Part shown: piece by piece, positions 23,560 to 31,392 of the stretch | Numbering within the stretch: the stretch's first letter is position 1 | Layout: every line of letters starts with the position of its first letter | Source: an uncultured Clostridia bacterium | Lineage (GTDB): Bacteria > Bacillota > Clostridia > Lachnospirales > Cellulosilyticaceae | Assembly (NCBI GenBank): GCA_937981575.1 | Contig: CALJNR010000121.1 | Span: 1 to 54,392, forward strand | Reading direction: 5' to 3' | Length of the DNA: 54,392 nt | The notes under the pieces: generated by a model | Told to the model about the DNA's origin: nothing | The model's database searches: none | The model's input: only the letters and a program-made list of their open reading frames with translations | Translations under genes and position numbers: made by a program

Positions 23560-25707
23560 TTAGACTTTTTTTAGTTTGCCTGCAATAGGAAGGTTTTTGA
23601 CGATGCGGTATAGGTCATTACTATGCCCACGAGCAAATGCATCAGTTAAATCATTACCTGCTTCAAGCCCATTATGGATTCCATTACGCCAAGATGGACT
23701 ATCTGTCACGTCAAAAACAATACCACTGATTACGACATAGGCAGGATTACCATTTTTGCCGTTATAGTACTTTTTGAGTTCTTCTGAAGAGAAAAGTCTT
23801 TCAGAAATCATGGTACTAGCATTTTGCATTCTTGGGCCAACTGTCCCAGGCGTGTGAATACCGGGGGCTATAGGGGCGCCAGGAGTACCAACGCCGGGAG
23901 TTATAGGTGTACCCGGAGTACCAATACCAGGAGAACCAATGCCAGGAGTTGTAGGAATACCGGGAATGCCAATGCCGGGAGTACCAATACCTGGCGTCAT
24001 AGGGATGCCGACAGGGCTGTTATTACTATTTATAGGAGTCCCCGGAATACCGATACCATTATTATTCATAGGCGTACCAATACCAGGAGTCATAGGAGTG
24101 TCAGGCGTACCAATACCAGGGGTCATAGGAGTGCCAGGCGTACCAATGCCAGGAGTCATAGGAGTGCCAGGGGTACCAATACCAGGGGCCATAGGAGCAC
24201 CAGGGGCACCAATGCCAGGGGTGCCAATACCAGGAGTCATAGGAGCACTAGGGATGCCAATACCAGGGGTAGTGCCAATACCAGGGGTAGTGCCAATACC
24301 AGGGGTAGTGCCAATACCAGAAGTAGTGCCAATACCAGGGGTAGTACCAATGCCCGGGGCAGTGCCAATGCCAGGGGTAGTACCAATGCCAGGGGTAGTA
24401 CCAATGCCTGGGGTAGTGCCAATGCCAGGGGTAGTATCAATGCCTGGGGTAGTACCAACACCCGGAGACATAGAGGTGATAGGAGGTAATGTCCCTGGGA
24501 TTATAGGTGCTGCAACACCAGGGGGAATGCTAGTATCTGGCATAGGAGTCCCTGGAGCAGGAATACCAGGAGTCATAGGAGCACCAGGGGTACCAATAGG
24601 AGTCATAGGAGCACCAGGGGTACCAATACCAGGAGTCATAGGAGCACCGGGGGTGCCAATGCCAGGAGTCATAGGAGCACCGGGGGTGCCAATGCCAGGA
24701 GTCATAGGAGCACTAGGGATGCCAATGCCAGGAGCCATAGGAGTACCAGGGGCACCAATGCCAGGGGTGCCAATACCAGGAGTCATAGGAGCACTAGGGA
24801 TGCCAATACCAGGGGTAGTGCCAATACCAGGGGTAGTGCCAATGCCAGGGGTGCCAATACCAGGAGTAGTGCCAATGCCAGGGGTGCCAATACCAGGAGT
24901 AGTGCCAATGCCAGGGATGCCAATACCAGGAGTAGTGCCAATACCAGGAGTAGTGCCAATACCAGGAGTAGTGCCAATACCAGGGGTAATGCCGATACCT
25001 GGGGCAATGCCAATACCAGGGGCAGCGCCAATGCCAGGGGTAGTACCGATGTCAGGGGTCATAGGAGTACCAGGGGTACCAATACCAGGAGTCATAGGAG
25101 CACCAGAAGGAGGGATGGTGAGTGTGGGAACCTCAGGGAAAGAAGGTTCTTCAGGAGAATCCATGTCGAAAATAGGCGTTTCAGTTACGTAACCTACCAT
25201 GGGCATAATACGCATAAGTTCATCAGGGTTATGATAGCCGCAGGCTCTCGCACCAAATGTTACATCTGTTCCTGAAAAGAGGCCAAAGTGTGTACCCGCT
25301 CCCCAAGTTGCAATATTTGTTACATCAAAAACAAAGCCGTTAAAAGCTACGTAAGAGGGATTATTTCCTCGGCCGTTATAGTATAGGGAAAGTTCTTCAA
25401 GAGTAAAGGCTCTATCTTCAATTGGAGCCGGAACATCCATGTCTGGGTCTGTAAACATACCGGTTTCTGGAATAGGAGGAAGAATAGGGGGTTGAGTAAT
25501 TCGAGCAGCTTGCACACATTTTGAAGGATTCAATTTATTAGTATTACGCATACAAGCTCTTAAATTTAAAAAGGCTTCTTCCACTTGCAGAAGTTCCTCT
25601 ATATATTTCTCAGCAGTATCTGAATGAGTAAGTGTTGAGATAAACTTTTTCGTGCTTCGTATTTCTTCTTGAACATAAGTCATTTGATAAGCTAGCGAAC
25701 GCTTCAT
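23560..25707 (-). CDS. tandem cytochrome b5-like protein with PGIG-repeat linker, 715 aa
   Basis: The first gene of the hydrogenase operon. A helical N-terminus (1-60, possibly docking) precedes a first cytochrome b5-like domain at about 101-175 (FTLEELSLYYNG, FVFDVT, GTHFGL). A repeat region at about 201-626 is built from PGIGTT and PGIGTPGAPMT units. A second cytochrome b5-like domain lies at about 638-713 (FSSEELKKYYNG, IVFDVTDSPSWRNGIHNGL, ARGHSNDL). Both domains have the short bacterial heme/steroid-binding b5 pattern with candidate His ligands. No signal peptide or membrane segment is visible. The likely role is electron acceptor or scaffold for the hydrogenase. The ribosome site (GGTGTG) is weak. 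Confidence 0.88.
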   Translation of the reverse strand: MKRSLAYQMTYVQEEIRSTKKFISTLTHSDTAEKYIEELLQVEEAFLNLRACMRNTNKLNPSKCVQAARITQPPILPPIPETGMFTDPDMDVPAPIEDRAFTLEELSLYYNGRGNNPSYVAFNGFVFDVTNIATWGAGTHFGLFSGTDVTFGARACGYHNPDELMRIMPMVGYVTETPIFDMDSPEEPSFPEVPTLTIPPSGAPMTPGIGTPGTPMTPDIGTTPGIGAAPGIGIAPGIGITPGIGTTPGIGTTPGIGTTPGIGIPGIGTTPGIGTPGIGTTPGIGTPGIGTTPGIGTTPGIGIPSAPMTPGIGTPGIGAPGTPMAPGIGIPSAPMTPGIGTPGAPMTPGIGTPGAPMTPGIGTPGAPMTPIGTPGAPMTPGIPAPGTPMPDTSIPPGVAAPIIPGTLPPITSMSPGVGTTPGIDTTPGIGTTPGIGTTPGIGTTPGIGTAPGIGTTPGIGTTSGIGTTPGIGTTPGIGTTPGIGIPSAPMTPGIGTPGIGAPGAPMAPGIGTPGTPMTPGIGTPGTPMTPGIGTPDTPMTPGIGTPMNNNGIGIPGTPINSNNSPVGIPMTPGIGTPGIGIPGIPTTPGIGSPGIGTPGTPITPGVGTPGAPIAPGIHTPGTVGPRMQNASTMISERLFSSEELKKYYNGKNGNPAYVVISGIVFDVTDSPSWRNGIHNGLEAGNDLTDAFARGHSNDLYRIVKNLPIAGKLKKV
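23830..25107 (-). repeat. coding tandem repeat (18-bp and 33-bp units)
   Basis: Imperfect 18-bp units encode PGIGTT and 33-bp units encode PGIGTPGAPMT. They are arranged in two similar blocks, each moving from PGIGTT runs to APMT runs, which suggests an internal duplication. Long open frames on both strands here are by-products of the repeat. Confidence 0.9.
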
Positions 25708-25791
25708 ATATCATTCACACCGATCTATAAAATATCTTATACATATATATTCGAATGAACTAAATAAATATGTGCAATAACAAGAATTTTA

Positions 25792-25823
25792 CATAAAAAT
25801 AGAGCCTGCGGTTAAAGCAGGCC
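25792..25823 (-). terminator. terminator of the ProX-like gene
   Basis: On the minus strand GGGCCTGC pairs with GCAGGCTC, followed by ATTTTTATG. It insulates the hydrogenase operon downstream. Confidence 0.8.
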
Positions 25824-25840
25824 CACTTACAGTTAGTATT

Positions 25841-26341
25841 TTAGATTGCATCTTTTGTTACATTAATAAATTGATAGCTATTTCCGCACCATTTAATAAA
25901 CTTCTCAAAATCACTATAACTTATAATAACGGTAGAAGTATTGATATTAGGGTGAAATCCTAATCTAGAGTGGTTCGGGAGATCTTTGTCAATAAGCACT
26001 GTTAATGCTTTGTTTTGATCATGAATTAGCCCTAAGGGACTTATAGAACCAGGTGTTACACCAAGTAGCTCTAATAATTTAGGCTCCTCCCCAAAAACGA
26101 GACTGGCAGCTTTAACCTGTTTGCGGATCGTATTGGAATGTGCTTTTTTTTCTTCTAACATGACGACTAAGTAGTGTTTGTCCTCTCTTTTATCATATAA
26201 GAATAAATTTTTGCAGATGCTTGCATCAAACTCACAATAACTTTTTAATTCTGTTACTGTAAAAGCTGCAGGATGATTAATCATCTCATAAGAAATGTTA
26301 AGGTCATCTAAAACAGCGAATATTAGTTCTTCCTGTTTCAT
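25841..26341 (-). CDS. prolyl-tRNA editing protein ProX/YbaK family
   Basis: A 166-residue single-domain trans-editing deacylase that would hydrolyse mischarged tRNA-Pro (Ala or Cys). Visible landmarks are HPAAFTVTEL near residue 23, KNLFLYDKRE, Lys and His in EEKKAHS, GVTPGSISPLGL and GFHPNINTSTVIIS, closest to the PrdX/ProXp-Ala branch. TGGAG lies 9 bp before the ATG. It is monocistronic, with its own terminator before the hydrogenase operon. Confidence 0.9.
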   Translation of the reverse strand: MKQEELIFAVLDDLNISYEMINHPAAFTVTELKSYCEFDASICKNLFLYDKREDKHYLVVMLEEKKAHSNTIRKQVKAASLVFGEEPKLLELLGVTPGSISPLGLIHDQNKALTVLIDKDLPNHSRLGFHPNINTSTVIISYSDFEKFIKWCGNSYQFINVTKDAI

Positions 26342-26527
26342 AAATAAAACTCCATTCTAAACTTATATGTCAGCTTATCCGATAAATATATACAGGTATA
26401 TCATATCTATTTCGTGCAAAAAGATCAAGAACCATAAAAAAGATAGAAGATACATCAACATACACTAATATTTTAAATATTTTTAATTTGTGATATGATA
26501 AAAGAGGGGTATGGGGGAGCGTGATTT

Positions 26528-27199
26528 GTGAAAGATATTGACGAAAAAAAGTTTAGAAGAAGGATTCAGATCTTAAAAGAAACTTTCAATAAAAAAGAGA
26601 ATACAGAAAACCCTGTTTTATACGAAGATGAGAAGGAAGAAACAATAAGTACGAAGAGTAAAAAGGTTATTACAAGAAACAAAAGGATTATTGCAGGTTT
26701 GATTATATTCGCATTAACAACAACAGTAATTTTTTTGCGATACGGAGGAGAAAAACTTTTAGACCAAGTAATCCCTAAGGAACAAGTTACTTATTATCAT
26801 ATTTCTGAACTAATAGGTGAGAACCCTATAGATTTGGCACAAACAATGGTGTCTTGCATAGAAAGGCATACAGAAGCAGACATTATCTTTAAAACGGCTG
26901 TGACAGCGTATGAGAAGAATAACTTAGTAGACATGGGCTATATTACTAGGCTCGAAGATCTAAAGCACTCAAAGGGTAATTTAAGCTTACCCGAGCTGGA
27001 TGAATTATTTCAAGAAATCGTAGATAAAGAAATAATAATTTTAAATACTTTAAAAAGTAAAGAAGGAAATCTAACATCTGTTCAAAAGCGAATAGAAGAA
27101 TTAAGCTTTTTAAGCAATCGTTATAAAGAATCTGTTATCTGTGTTTTTCAAGATACTAATATAATGTGCAAATATTGTGAGGAAAACGCACATCAGTAA
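26528..27199 (+). CDS. single-pass membrane protein of unknown function, 223 aa
   Basis: The start is GTG 26528 with GGGGGAG 8 bp upstream. A charged cytoplasmic part (1-50) precedes one membrane segment at about 52-71 and a helical extracytoplasmic domain. Cysteines lie near residue 110 and in the C-terminal CKYC. I do not recognise the family. The next gene encodes a protein of the same plan, and the two may function together. Confidence 0.72.
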   Translation: MKDIDEKKFRRRIQILKETFNKKENTENPVLYEDEKEETISTKSKKVITRNKRIIAGLIIFALTTTVIFLRYGGEKLLDQVIPKEQVTYYHISELIGENPIDLAQTMVSCIERHTEADIIFKTAVTAYEKNNLVDMGYITRLEDLKHSKGNLSLPELDELFQEIVDKEIIILNTLKSKEGNLTSVQKRIEELSFLSNRYKESVICVFQDTNIMCKYCEENAHQ

Positions 27200-27233
27200 A
27201 AGTGACATTTTACTATGATTTTTTACAAGTTAT

Positions 27234-27262
27234 TTGACAAGTACGCACGAATAACATAATAT
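27234..27262 (+). promoter_or_regulatory. sigma-A promoter
   Basis: TTGACA (27234-27239), 17-bp spacer, TAATAT (27257-27262), 53 bp before the 277-residue gene, which is therefore probably transcribed on its own. Confidence 0.65.
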
Positions 27263-27315
27263 GGAATTACAGCAAAAAATTACAACAACAAGAAACGTGA
27301 AAGGGGACGAGGATA

Positions 27316-28149
27316 ATGTTTTTTAGTAGTTTGCCAGCGGATAATGAAGCAGTAAATAAAGAAGAATCTATAAAACCTAAACAGAATAAGGTAGTCATAC
27401 TAATAGCTATAGCGATCGTTTCATTTATCATTATTGTGATAGCGTCCATTATGATCTTTACAAAATTAAGGGTACCTGAAAATGCTTCACCCTATTGTAT
27501 GCTTATGAAAAGCGAAGGGAAGATCTGTAAAATACATAATCAAAAGCATGAAGGAAGTAATTTGTCAGCATTAGTTATCTCAGAAGAAGAAATGGCACTT
27601 CATCAGCAGCTTTTCGAAGAAATTTCAAATGGGGCCTATTTTGATGGCAAAAAACTCTATAGAAAAGAGGATGAAGGAGAAATAATTGCTATTTATAATA
27701 ATTTCCTAGAAGAAAAACAGACTTTATTTGAAAAGTATCTTTCCGACACATTAGATGAGAAAGGAACAGAAAGATATAACTTTATTATTGAAGAACTTAG
27801 TACTTTAGAAGAAGTTATTAGCAAACTGAATATAAGGTTAACAAGCAAAGATATGCCAAGCAGAGAGGATCTTACTAAAGAAGTTGAGTATCTGAGGACA
27901 GAATTGGAAAAGACTAAGACGAGCCAGTTTGATCAAACATTTGGGAGTTCTGATGCCTCAACAGAAAAAAGCGACACAGCGGATAAACCTTCAATAGAAT
28001 CTGTGAAAGAGGTTCCTAAAAAAAGTGAAAAAGAAAAGTTATTAGAAACAGATACGCTTTTATATGCAGCGAGCGGAGGCAGAGTTGTTGATATTCCAAA
28101 AGATATAGAAAATGCAGCAACAATTAAAAAGAGTTCAATCTATAAATAG
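27316..28149 (+). CDS. single-pass membrane protein with coiled-coil ectodomain, 277 aa
   Basis: A polar N-terminus (1-26) is followed by one membrane segment (about 27-51), a short Cys-containing stretch (PYCMLMKSEGKICKIH) and a long Glu/Lys-rich helical region with coiled-coil character (about 90-205). It ends in a low-complexity Ser/Asp/Lys tail. The family is not recognised. The ribosome site is weak (GGGGACGAGG). Same topology as the preceding protein. Confidence 0.72.
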   Translation: MFFSSLPADNEAVNKEESIKPKQNKVVILIAIAIVSFIIIVIASIMIFTKLRVPENASPYCMLMKSEGKICKIHNQKHEGSNLSALVISEEEMALHQQLFEEISNGAYFDGKKLYRKEDEGEIIAIYNNFLEEKQTLFEKYLSDTLDEKGTERYNFIIEELSTLEEVISKLNIRLTSKDMPSREDLTKEVEYLRTELEKTKTSQFDQTFGSSDASTEKSDTADKPSIESVKEVPKKSEKEKLLETDTLLYAASGGRVVDIPKDIENAATIKKSSIYK

Positions 28150-28206
28150 GCAGTTAAAAAGTAAGATTGAAAGTTTTTTTATAAAATTCAATAAATTTAA
28201 AAGTAT

Positions 28207-28235
28207 ATAAGGTCTTCCGATTAGGAAGACCTTAT
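28207..28235. terminator. bidirectional terminator
   Basis: ATAAGGTCTTCC and GGAAGACCTTAT form a perfect 12-bp stem with a 5-nt loop between convergent genes. Confidence 0.85.
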
Positions 28236-28241
28236 ATGCTT

Positions 28242-28610
28242 TTAATCTACTCTATTTGTTCTATGGTCTGGAAAAACATGTCTTGCAACATATTTATGAA
28301 AGAACCATTCAGCAAGGCCTATTACCGCTCCGGCAATAAGTGCAGTTGCAAAAGTTATGATGCTGTCAACCCATATATAATTGTAGATATATACAATAAA
28401 TACTGCAAGACCAGCATCAGCAAGGGTTGCTACAGTGTTATTGGAAATAGGAAGGATCAAAAGATCACCAATAACGTAGGCAACAAGTGTAACTGTTAAT
28501 GCTACATATAAAATCTCTACGAAATTTAAGTTAGTTAAGAAACCAAGAATAATTTCTAAAACAACAGCAACAACAGCAAATTTAACTAATAGGGCGTAAA
28601 CGTGCTTCAT
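28242..28610 (-). CDS. DUF2512 membrane protein (YndM-like)
   Basis: A 122-residue protein with four hydrophobic segments and the DUF2512 features GDLLILPISNN and a C-terminal AEWFFHKYVARHVF. In Bacillus, YndM-like proteins are associated with sporulation. It follows two CotF-like coat genes on the same strand, which supports a spore link. AAGGAGGTGAG precedes the ATG. Confidence 0.85.
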   Translation of the reverse strand: MKHVYALLVKFAVVAVVLEIILGFLTNLNFVEILYVALTVTLVAYVIGDLLILPISNNTVATLADAGLAVFIVYIYNYIWVDSIITFATALIAGAVIGLAEWFFHKYVARHVFPDHRTNRVD

Positions 28611-28659
28611 TTTCTCACCTCCTTTACTGGAAGGTATAGATTAATAAAACTTGCTCATA

Positions 28660-28956
28660 CTATTTTTGGAGACTTAGTGCTAGGTCAGCAGCTTGAATGT
28701 CCATTCGAAGTTGCTCCTGAACATTATAGGGTTCATAATAGCCATTTTCTATCATATAGTTAGATATTTTTTCCTGCATATTTACTGCATCATCAAATTG
28801 TCTTTTTAAAGCGTTTCTTACCTCTGGGGATGCAGCCTCAGCAATTGCTATTGCATAACTTTTAACAGCTGTCTTGGATGCTAATAATAAGTCAGCCGCA
28901 ATAATCTGATCGCTCATTTTATCAAGTCCAGTCATTCCTTCAAAAATTGAGTTCAT
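28660..28956 (-). CDS. CotF-like spore coat protein, 98 aa
   Basis: An all-helical ferritin-like protein with the coat F pattern: DQIIAADLLLASKTAVKSYAIAIAEAASPEVRNAL and IENGYYEPYNVQEQL. These small proteins are part of the spore coat or inter-coat space in Bacillales and Clostridia. It lies 35 bp after another short coat-like gene, so they likely form one sporulation operon. Confidence 0.87.
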   Translation of the reverse strand: MNSIFEGMTGLDKMSDQIIAADLLLASKTAVKSYAIAIAEAASPEVRNALKRQFDDAVNMQEKISNYMIENGYYEPYNVQEQLRMDIQAADLALSLQK

Positions 28957-28991
28957 AGTAGTTATCCTTTCTATATTTACTGAACTAAGTT

Positions 28992-29210
28992 CTACAGGCC
29001 CATATCTGCCAAATTAGATTGCTGCATTAAGTCTTTTAATTCTTTGATATGACCTTGGGCAGCCGAAAAGTCTTGTTCCATAAGGCTTCTAAGCTCACTG
29101 TCAGAGGCAAGAGCAGACATAGTAGCTGACTTGGTAGCACAAATGTTTTTAAATGTTAATAAATTATGCAAAGCAAAAACTTCATGGGGTGCAATATTTT
29201 GATGGATCAT
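28992..29210 (-). CDS. CotF-like spore coat protein, short form, 72 aa
   Basis: An all-helical protein. The sequence EVFALHNLLTFKNICATKSATMSALASDSELRSLME matches the N-terminal half of the coat F fold. Clostridial genomes often pair a short and a longer member like this. AAGGAGGTG precedes the ATG. It is the first gene of the putative sporulation operon. Confidence 0.82.
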   Translation of the reverse strand: MIHQNIAPHEVFALHNLLTFKNICATKSATMSALASDSELRSLMEQDFSAAQGHIKELKDLMQQSNLADMGL

Positions 29211-29231
29211 GTTTTCACCTCCTTAACTATA

Positions 29232-29342
29232 GAGAAACAACATGTAAATTAAGATATTCATTTATGAACAGTTGTTTCTCATAATGATTTCACATCATAC
29301 ACCAACATAAATAGCTTAAATTTAGAGATGTGAAATCATTAT
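29232..29342. repeat. two abutting inverted repeats upstream of the coat genes
   Basis: GAGAAACAAC (29232-29241) and GTTGTTTCTC (29271-29280) form the first pair. ATAATGATTTCACATC (29281-29296) and its exact complement (29327-29342) form the second, starting at the next base. Spacers are 29 and 30 nt. Their place in the coat-gene promoter region suggests a regulatory or structural role, not established. Confidence 0.6.
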
Positions 29343-29431
29343 ATAAGATATAGTGTGCCTTAAACAAAATAAATAATACTAACATTAAAAGGTTGTTATT
29401 AATATGGGAAGTGTCTCATTAAAAAACATAA

Positions 29432-29476
29432 AAATAGAACTGCAAAGAGCAATGAAGCTTTTTACAGTTCTATTTA
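29432..29476 (-). terminator. terminator of the PotA-like gene
   Basis: AAATAGAACTG (29432-29442) pairs with CAGTTCTATTT (29465-29475), 20 bp past the minus-strand stop. Confidence 0.65.
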
Positions 29477-29494
29477 TATCTATGTGATTTCAAT

Positions 29495-30625
29495 CTATTC
29501 TATATAACTATTTTCGAAGTTCATATTTTCTATCATAGTAAGAAGGATATTTTCTCTGGCTCGGATGAGTACGGCATCTTCGGGATACCAATAGAGGTTA
29601 ATAACTTCTCCAGGTTTTGGCAAAGGGGCCCCGTTTAATCTAATGATTTTGATCTCCTGACCATTAGGCAGGGCTGCAATGCATTTAACAACAGGACCCA
29701 TATAAAGAATTTCTGTTATAGAGGCTGTAAGAGAAGGCTGATAAATAGCAGAGGTACCAAAATGCATTTTCTCAGGCCGTACGGAAATATAAATCATTTC
29801 ACCAAAGTGAAAGTTCTTATTAATGCCGCACATACAGCCAGTTTCGAGGTTTAATAGCACTTCATTGCCTTCAATTTGGGCAATAACAGCCTCAAAGAGA
29901 TTGGTTTCCCCGGTAAAAGTTGCGACGAACTGTGTTTCAGGATGTTCATAAATTTCATGAGGACTTCCAATTTGTTCTATAGAACCATTATTCATAACCA
30001 CAAGACGCCCGCCTATAGATAAAGCTTCTTCGGCATGGTTTGTTGCATAAATAAAAGTGATGCCAAGTTTCTTTTGAATATGTTTAAGCTCAGACTGCAT
30101 CTCTTTACGAAGACGAAAATCCAGTCCCTCTAAAGGTTCATCTAAGAGCAGAATCTGAGGCTTGTTAATTAGCGCTTTTGCAAGAGCAACTTTTTGGCGC
30201 TGATACTTGGTAAGCTGATGCAGACAGCAGTTTTCAAGTCCTGTAAGCTGAACGATATCTAGTATTTCATCAATTTTTGTGCGAAGCTTAGATTTTTTTA
30301 TATTTTGGAGCTTAAGACCAAAAGCCATATTATTATAAATGGTCATATGAGGAAATAAAGAATAACTTTGAAAAATGGTATTCATGTTACGTTCAAAAAG
30401 AGCCTTAATCTGTAAATTGTCGTCGACCTTCATAAAACTTCCGGAATCTGGTGTATCAAAACCAGCTAGTATGCGGACTAAAGCTGACTTACCACATTCA
30501 GGGGGACCCAAAAGGGTAAGAAATTCATTTTCATAAATATCTAAGTTCAGGTTTTTTAGAGCAATATGTTTGTCATAAGCTTTATTAATATCTTTAAGCT
30601 GTATCAATATATTATTAGTACCCAT
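29495..30625 (-). CDS. orphan PotA/CysA-like ABC ATPase with altered signature motif
   Basis: A 376-residue ATPase with the layout of spermidine/sugar importer ATPases: an NBD (1-240) and a C-terminal TOBE-like regulatory domain (about 250-360). Walker A GPPECGKS (40-47), Q86, Walker B LLLDEP with Glu163, and His197 are kept. The ABC signature, normally LSGGQ, reads LTKYQ (138-142), the D-loop reads EGLD and the H-loop context is TNH. No permease or binding-protein gene adjoins it. It may be a non-transport regulator, a weak ATPase, or a subunit shared with a distant transporter. AAGGAGG precedes the ATG. Confidence 0.85.
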   Translation of the reverse strand: MGTNNILIQLKDINKAYDKHIALKNLNLDIYENEFLTLLGPPECGKSALVRILAGFDTPDSGSFMKVDDNLQIKALFERNMNTIFQSYSLFPHMTIYNNMAFGLKLQNIKKSKLRTKIDEILDIVQLTGLENCCLHQLTKYQRQKVALAKALINKPQILLLDEPLEGLDFRLRKEMQSELKHIQKKLGITFIYATNHAEEALSIGGRLVVMNNGSIEQIGSPHEIYEHPETQFVATFTGETNLFEAVIAQIEGNEVLLNLETGCMCGINKNFHFGEMIYISVRPEKMHFGTSAIYQPSLTASITEILYMGPVVKCIAALPNGQEIKIIRLNGAPLPKPGEVINLYWYPEDAVLIRARENILLTMIENMNFENSYIE

Positions 30626-30696
30626 TTTCTATCCTCCTTACTTCAATGAGTGCGTTACAAAACGTAAGCCTATTAAAGGTTTCAGCCTCTAAATGA

Positions 30697-30726
30697 TAAA
30701 AAGCCATGCTGAAAAAATAGCATGAC
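30697..30726 (-). terminator. terminator of the PII gene
   Basis: On the minus strand GTCATGCT pairs with AGCATGGC (one G-T), followed by TTTTTAT. Confidence 0.7.
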
Positions 30727-30751
30727 TCCGTTGTCAAAATACAGATGGGAT

Positions 30752-31090
30752 TTATAGTGCTTTTTCACCCCGTTCACCTGTTCTAATACGCATTGCATCA
30801 TCAATAGGTTTAACGAACACCTTGCCATCACCAGCTGATCCTGTTGATACCTTCTGATGAACATCTAATAAAATATCTTCCACCTTTTCATCAGCTACAA
30901 CAGCTTCAACTTTAACTTTAGGCAGAAGGTTAATAGTTGTTTTTAACCCTTTATACTCACTTGTTAGTCCTTTTTGCACACCGCAGCCCATAACGCTTGA
31001 AATGGTAATGCCAGTAAATCCATGCGTATTCAGTATCTCTTTAATAGTTTCTAATTTATCAGGTCTAATGATTAATACGAGTTCTTTCAT
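30752..31090 (-). CDS. PII nitrogen-regulatory protein (GlnB/GlnK family)
   Basis: A 112-residue trimeric signal protein that senses ATP/ADP and 2-oxoglutarate. Visible landmarks are VLIIRPDKLETIKEIL, the T-loop region with EYKG, and VSTGSAGDGKVFVKPIDDAMRIRTGERGEKAL (B and C loops). No amtB or glnA adjoins it, so the partner is unknown. Expression appears governed by an unusual leader: a strong promoter followed at once by a terminator-type hairpin. Confidence 0.94.
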   Translation of the reverse strand: MKELVLIIRPDKLETIKEILNTHGFTGITISSVMGCGVQKGLTSEYKGLKTTINLLPKVKVEAVVADEKVEDILLDVHQKVSTGSAGDGKVFVKPIDDAMRIRTGERGEKAL

Positions 31091-31120
31091 ACTTACACCT
31101 CTTTCCTGGACGAAATAAAA

Positions 31121-31153
31121 AAAGGCGCTTAATCTTTGAGATTAAGCGCCTTT
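31121..31153 (-). terminator. terminator-type hairpin in the PII leader
   Basis: A perfect 15-bp stem with a 3-nt loop, followed on the minus strand by seven T residues (31117-31123 region), 30 nt before the PII start codon. Its promoter lies immediately upstream, so the hairpin would be in the mRNA leader. Confidence 0.85.
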
Positions 31154-31163
31154 GCTTATACTT

Positions 31164-31192
31164 ATTATATAAGTGCATAATTTTAATGTCAA
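31164..31192 (-). promoter_or_regulatory. consensus promoter of the PII gene
   Basis: On the minus strand, TTGACA (31187-31192), 17-bp spacer, TATAAT (31164-31169). The predicted start point near 31157 leaves only a few bases before the terminator hairpin. Confidence 0.85.
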
Positions 31193-31297
31193 CAACAAAA
31201 CTGGAAACAGCAAAAGTGATAAGAGGGTGAGGGATTGATGGGATTTTTTAGAGTTATTTCACAATAAGATATTACTTGTTAATAAAAGATATTACGG

Positions 31298-31326
31298 TTG
31301 TTACACAAAATAGCTAAAAGTATAAT
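31298..31326 (+). promoter_or_regulatory. promoter of the sugar ABC operon
   Basis: TTGTTA (31298-31303), 17-bp spacer, TATAAT (31321-31326), 67 bp before the first gene. Confidence 0.7.
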
Positions 31327-31392
31327 TAAATTAGGAGCTGGAGTTATTGTTTTTTAAACAAGAGGCTTAATAAGACAGAAAGGAGGCAAGAA

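Noticed and set aside
23830..25107. CRISPR-like or minisatellite array
   Set aside because: Units are contiguous, in frame, of 18 and 33 bp, with no unique spacers, and they encode a protein repeat.
23824..25192. Several long open frames opposite and alongside the b5-like gene
   Set aside because: They are by-products of the 18/33-bp coding repeat, with biased Pro/Gly/Val, Leu/Ala or Arg/Asn composition and no ribosome sites. The minus-strand frame has recognisable domains at both ends.
25707..25790. Promoter of the hydrogenase operon
   Set aside because: TATAAG-like sequences are present on the minus strand, but no -35 element at proper distance was convincing, so no promoter was listed.
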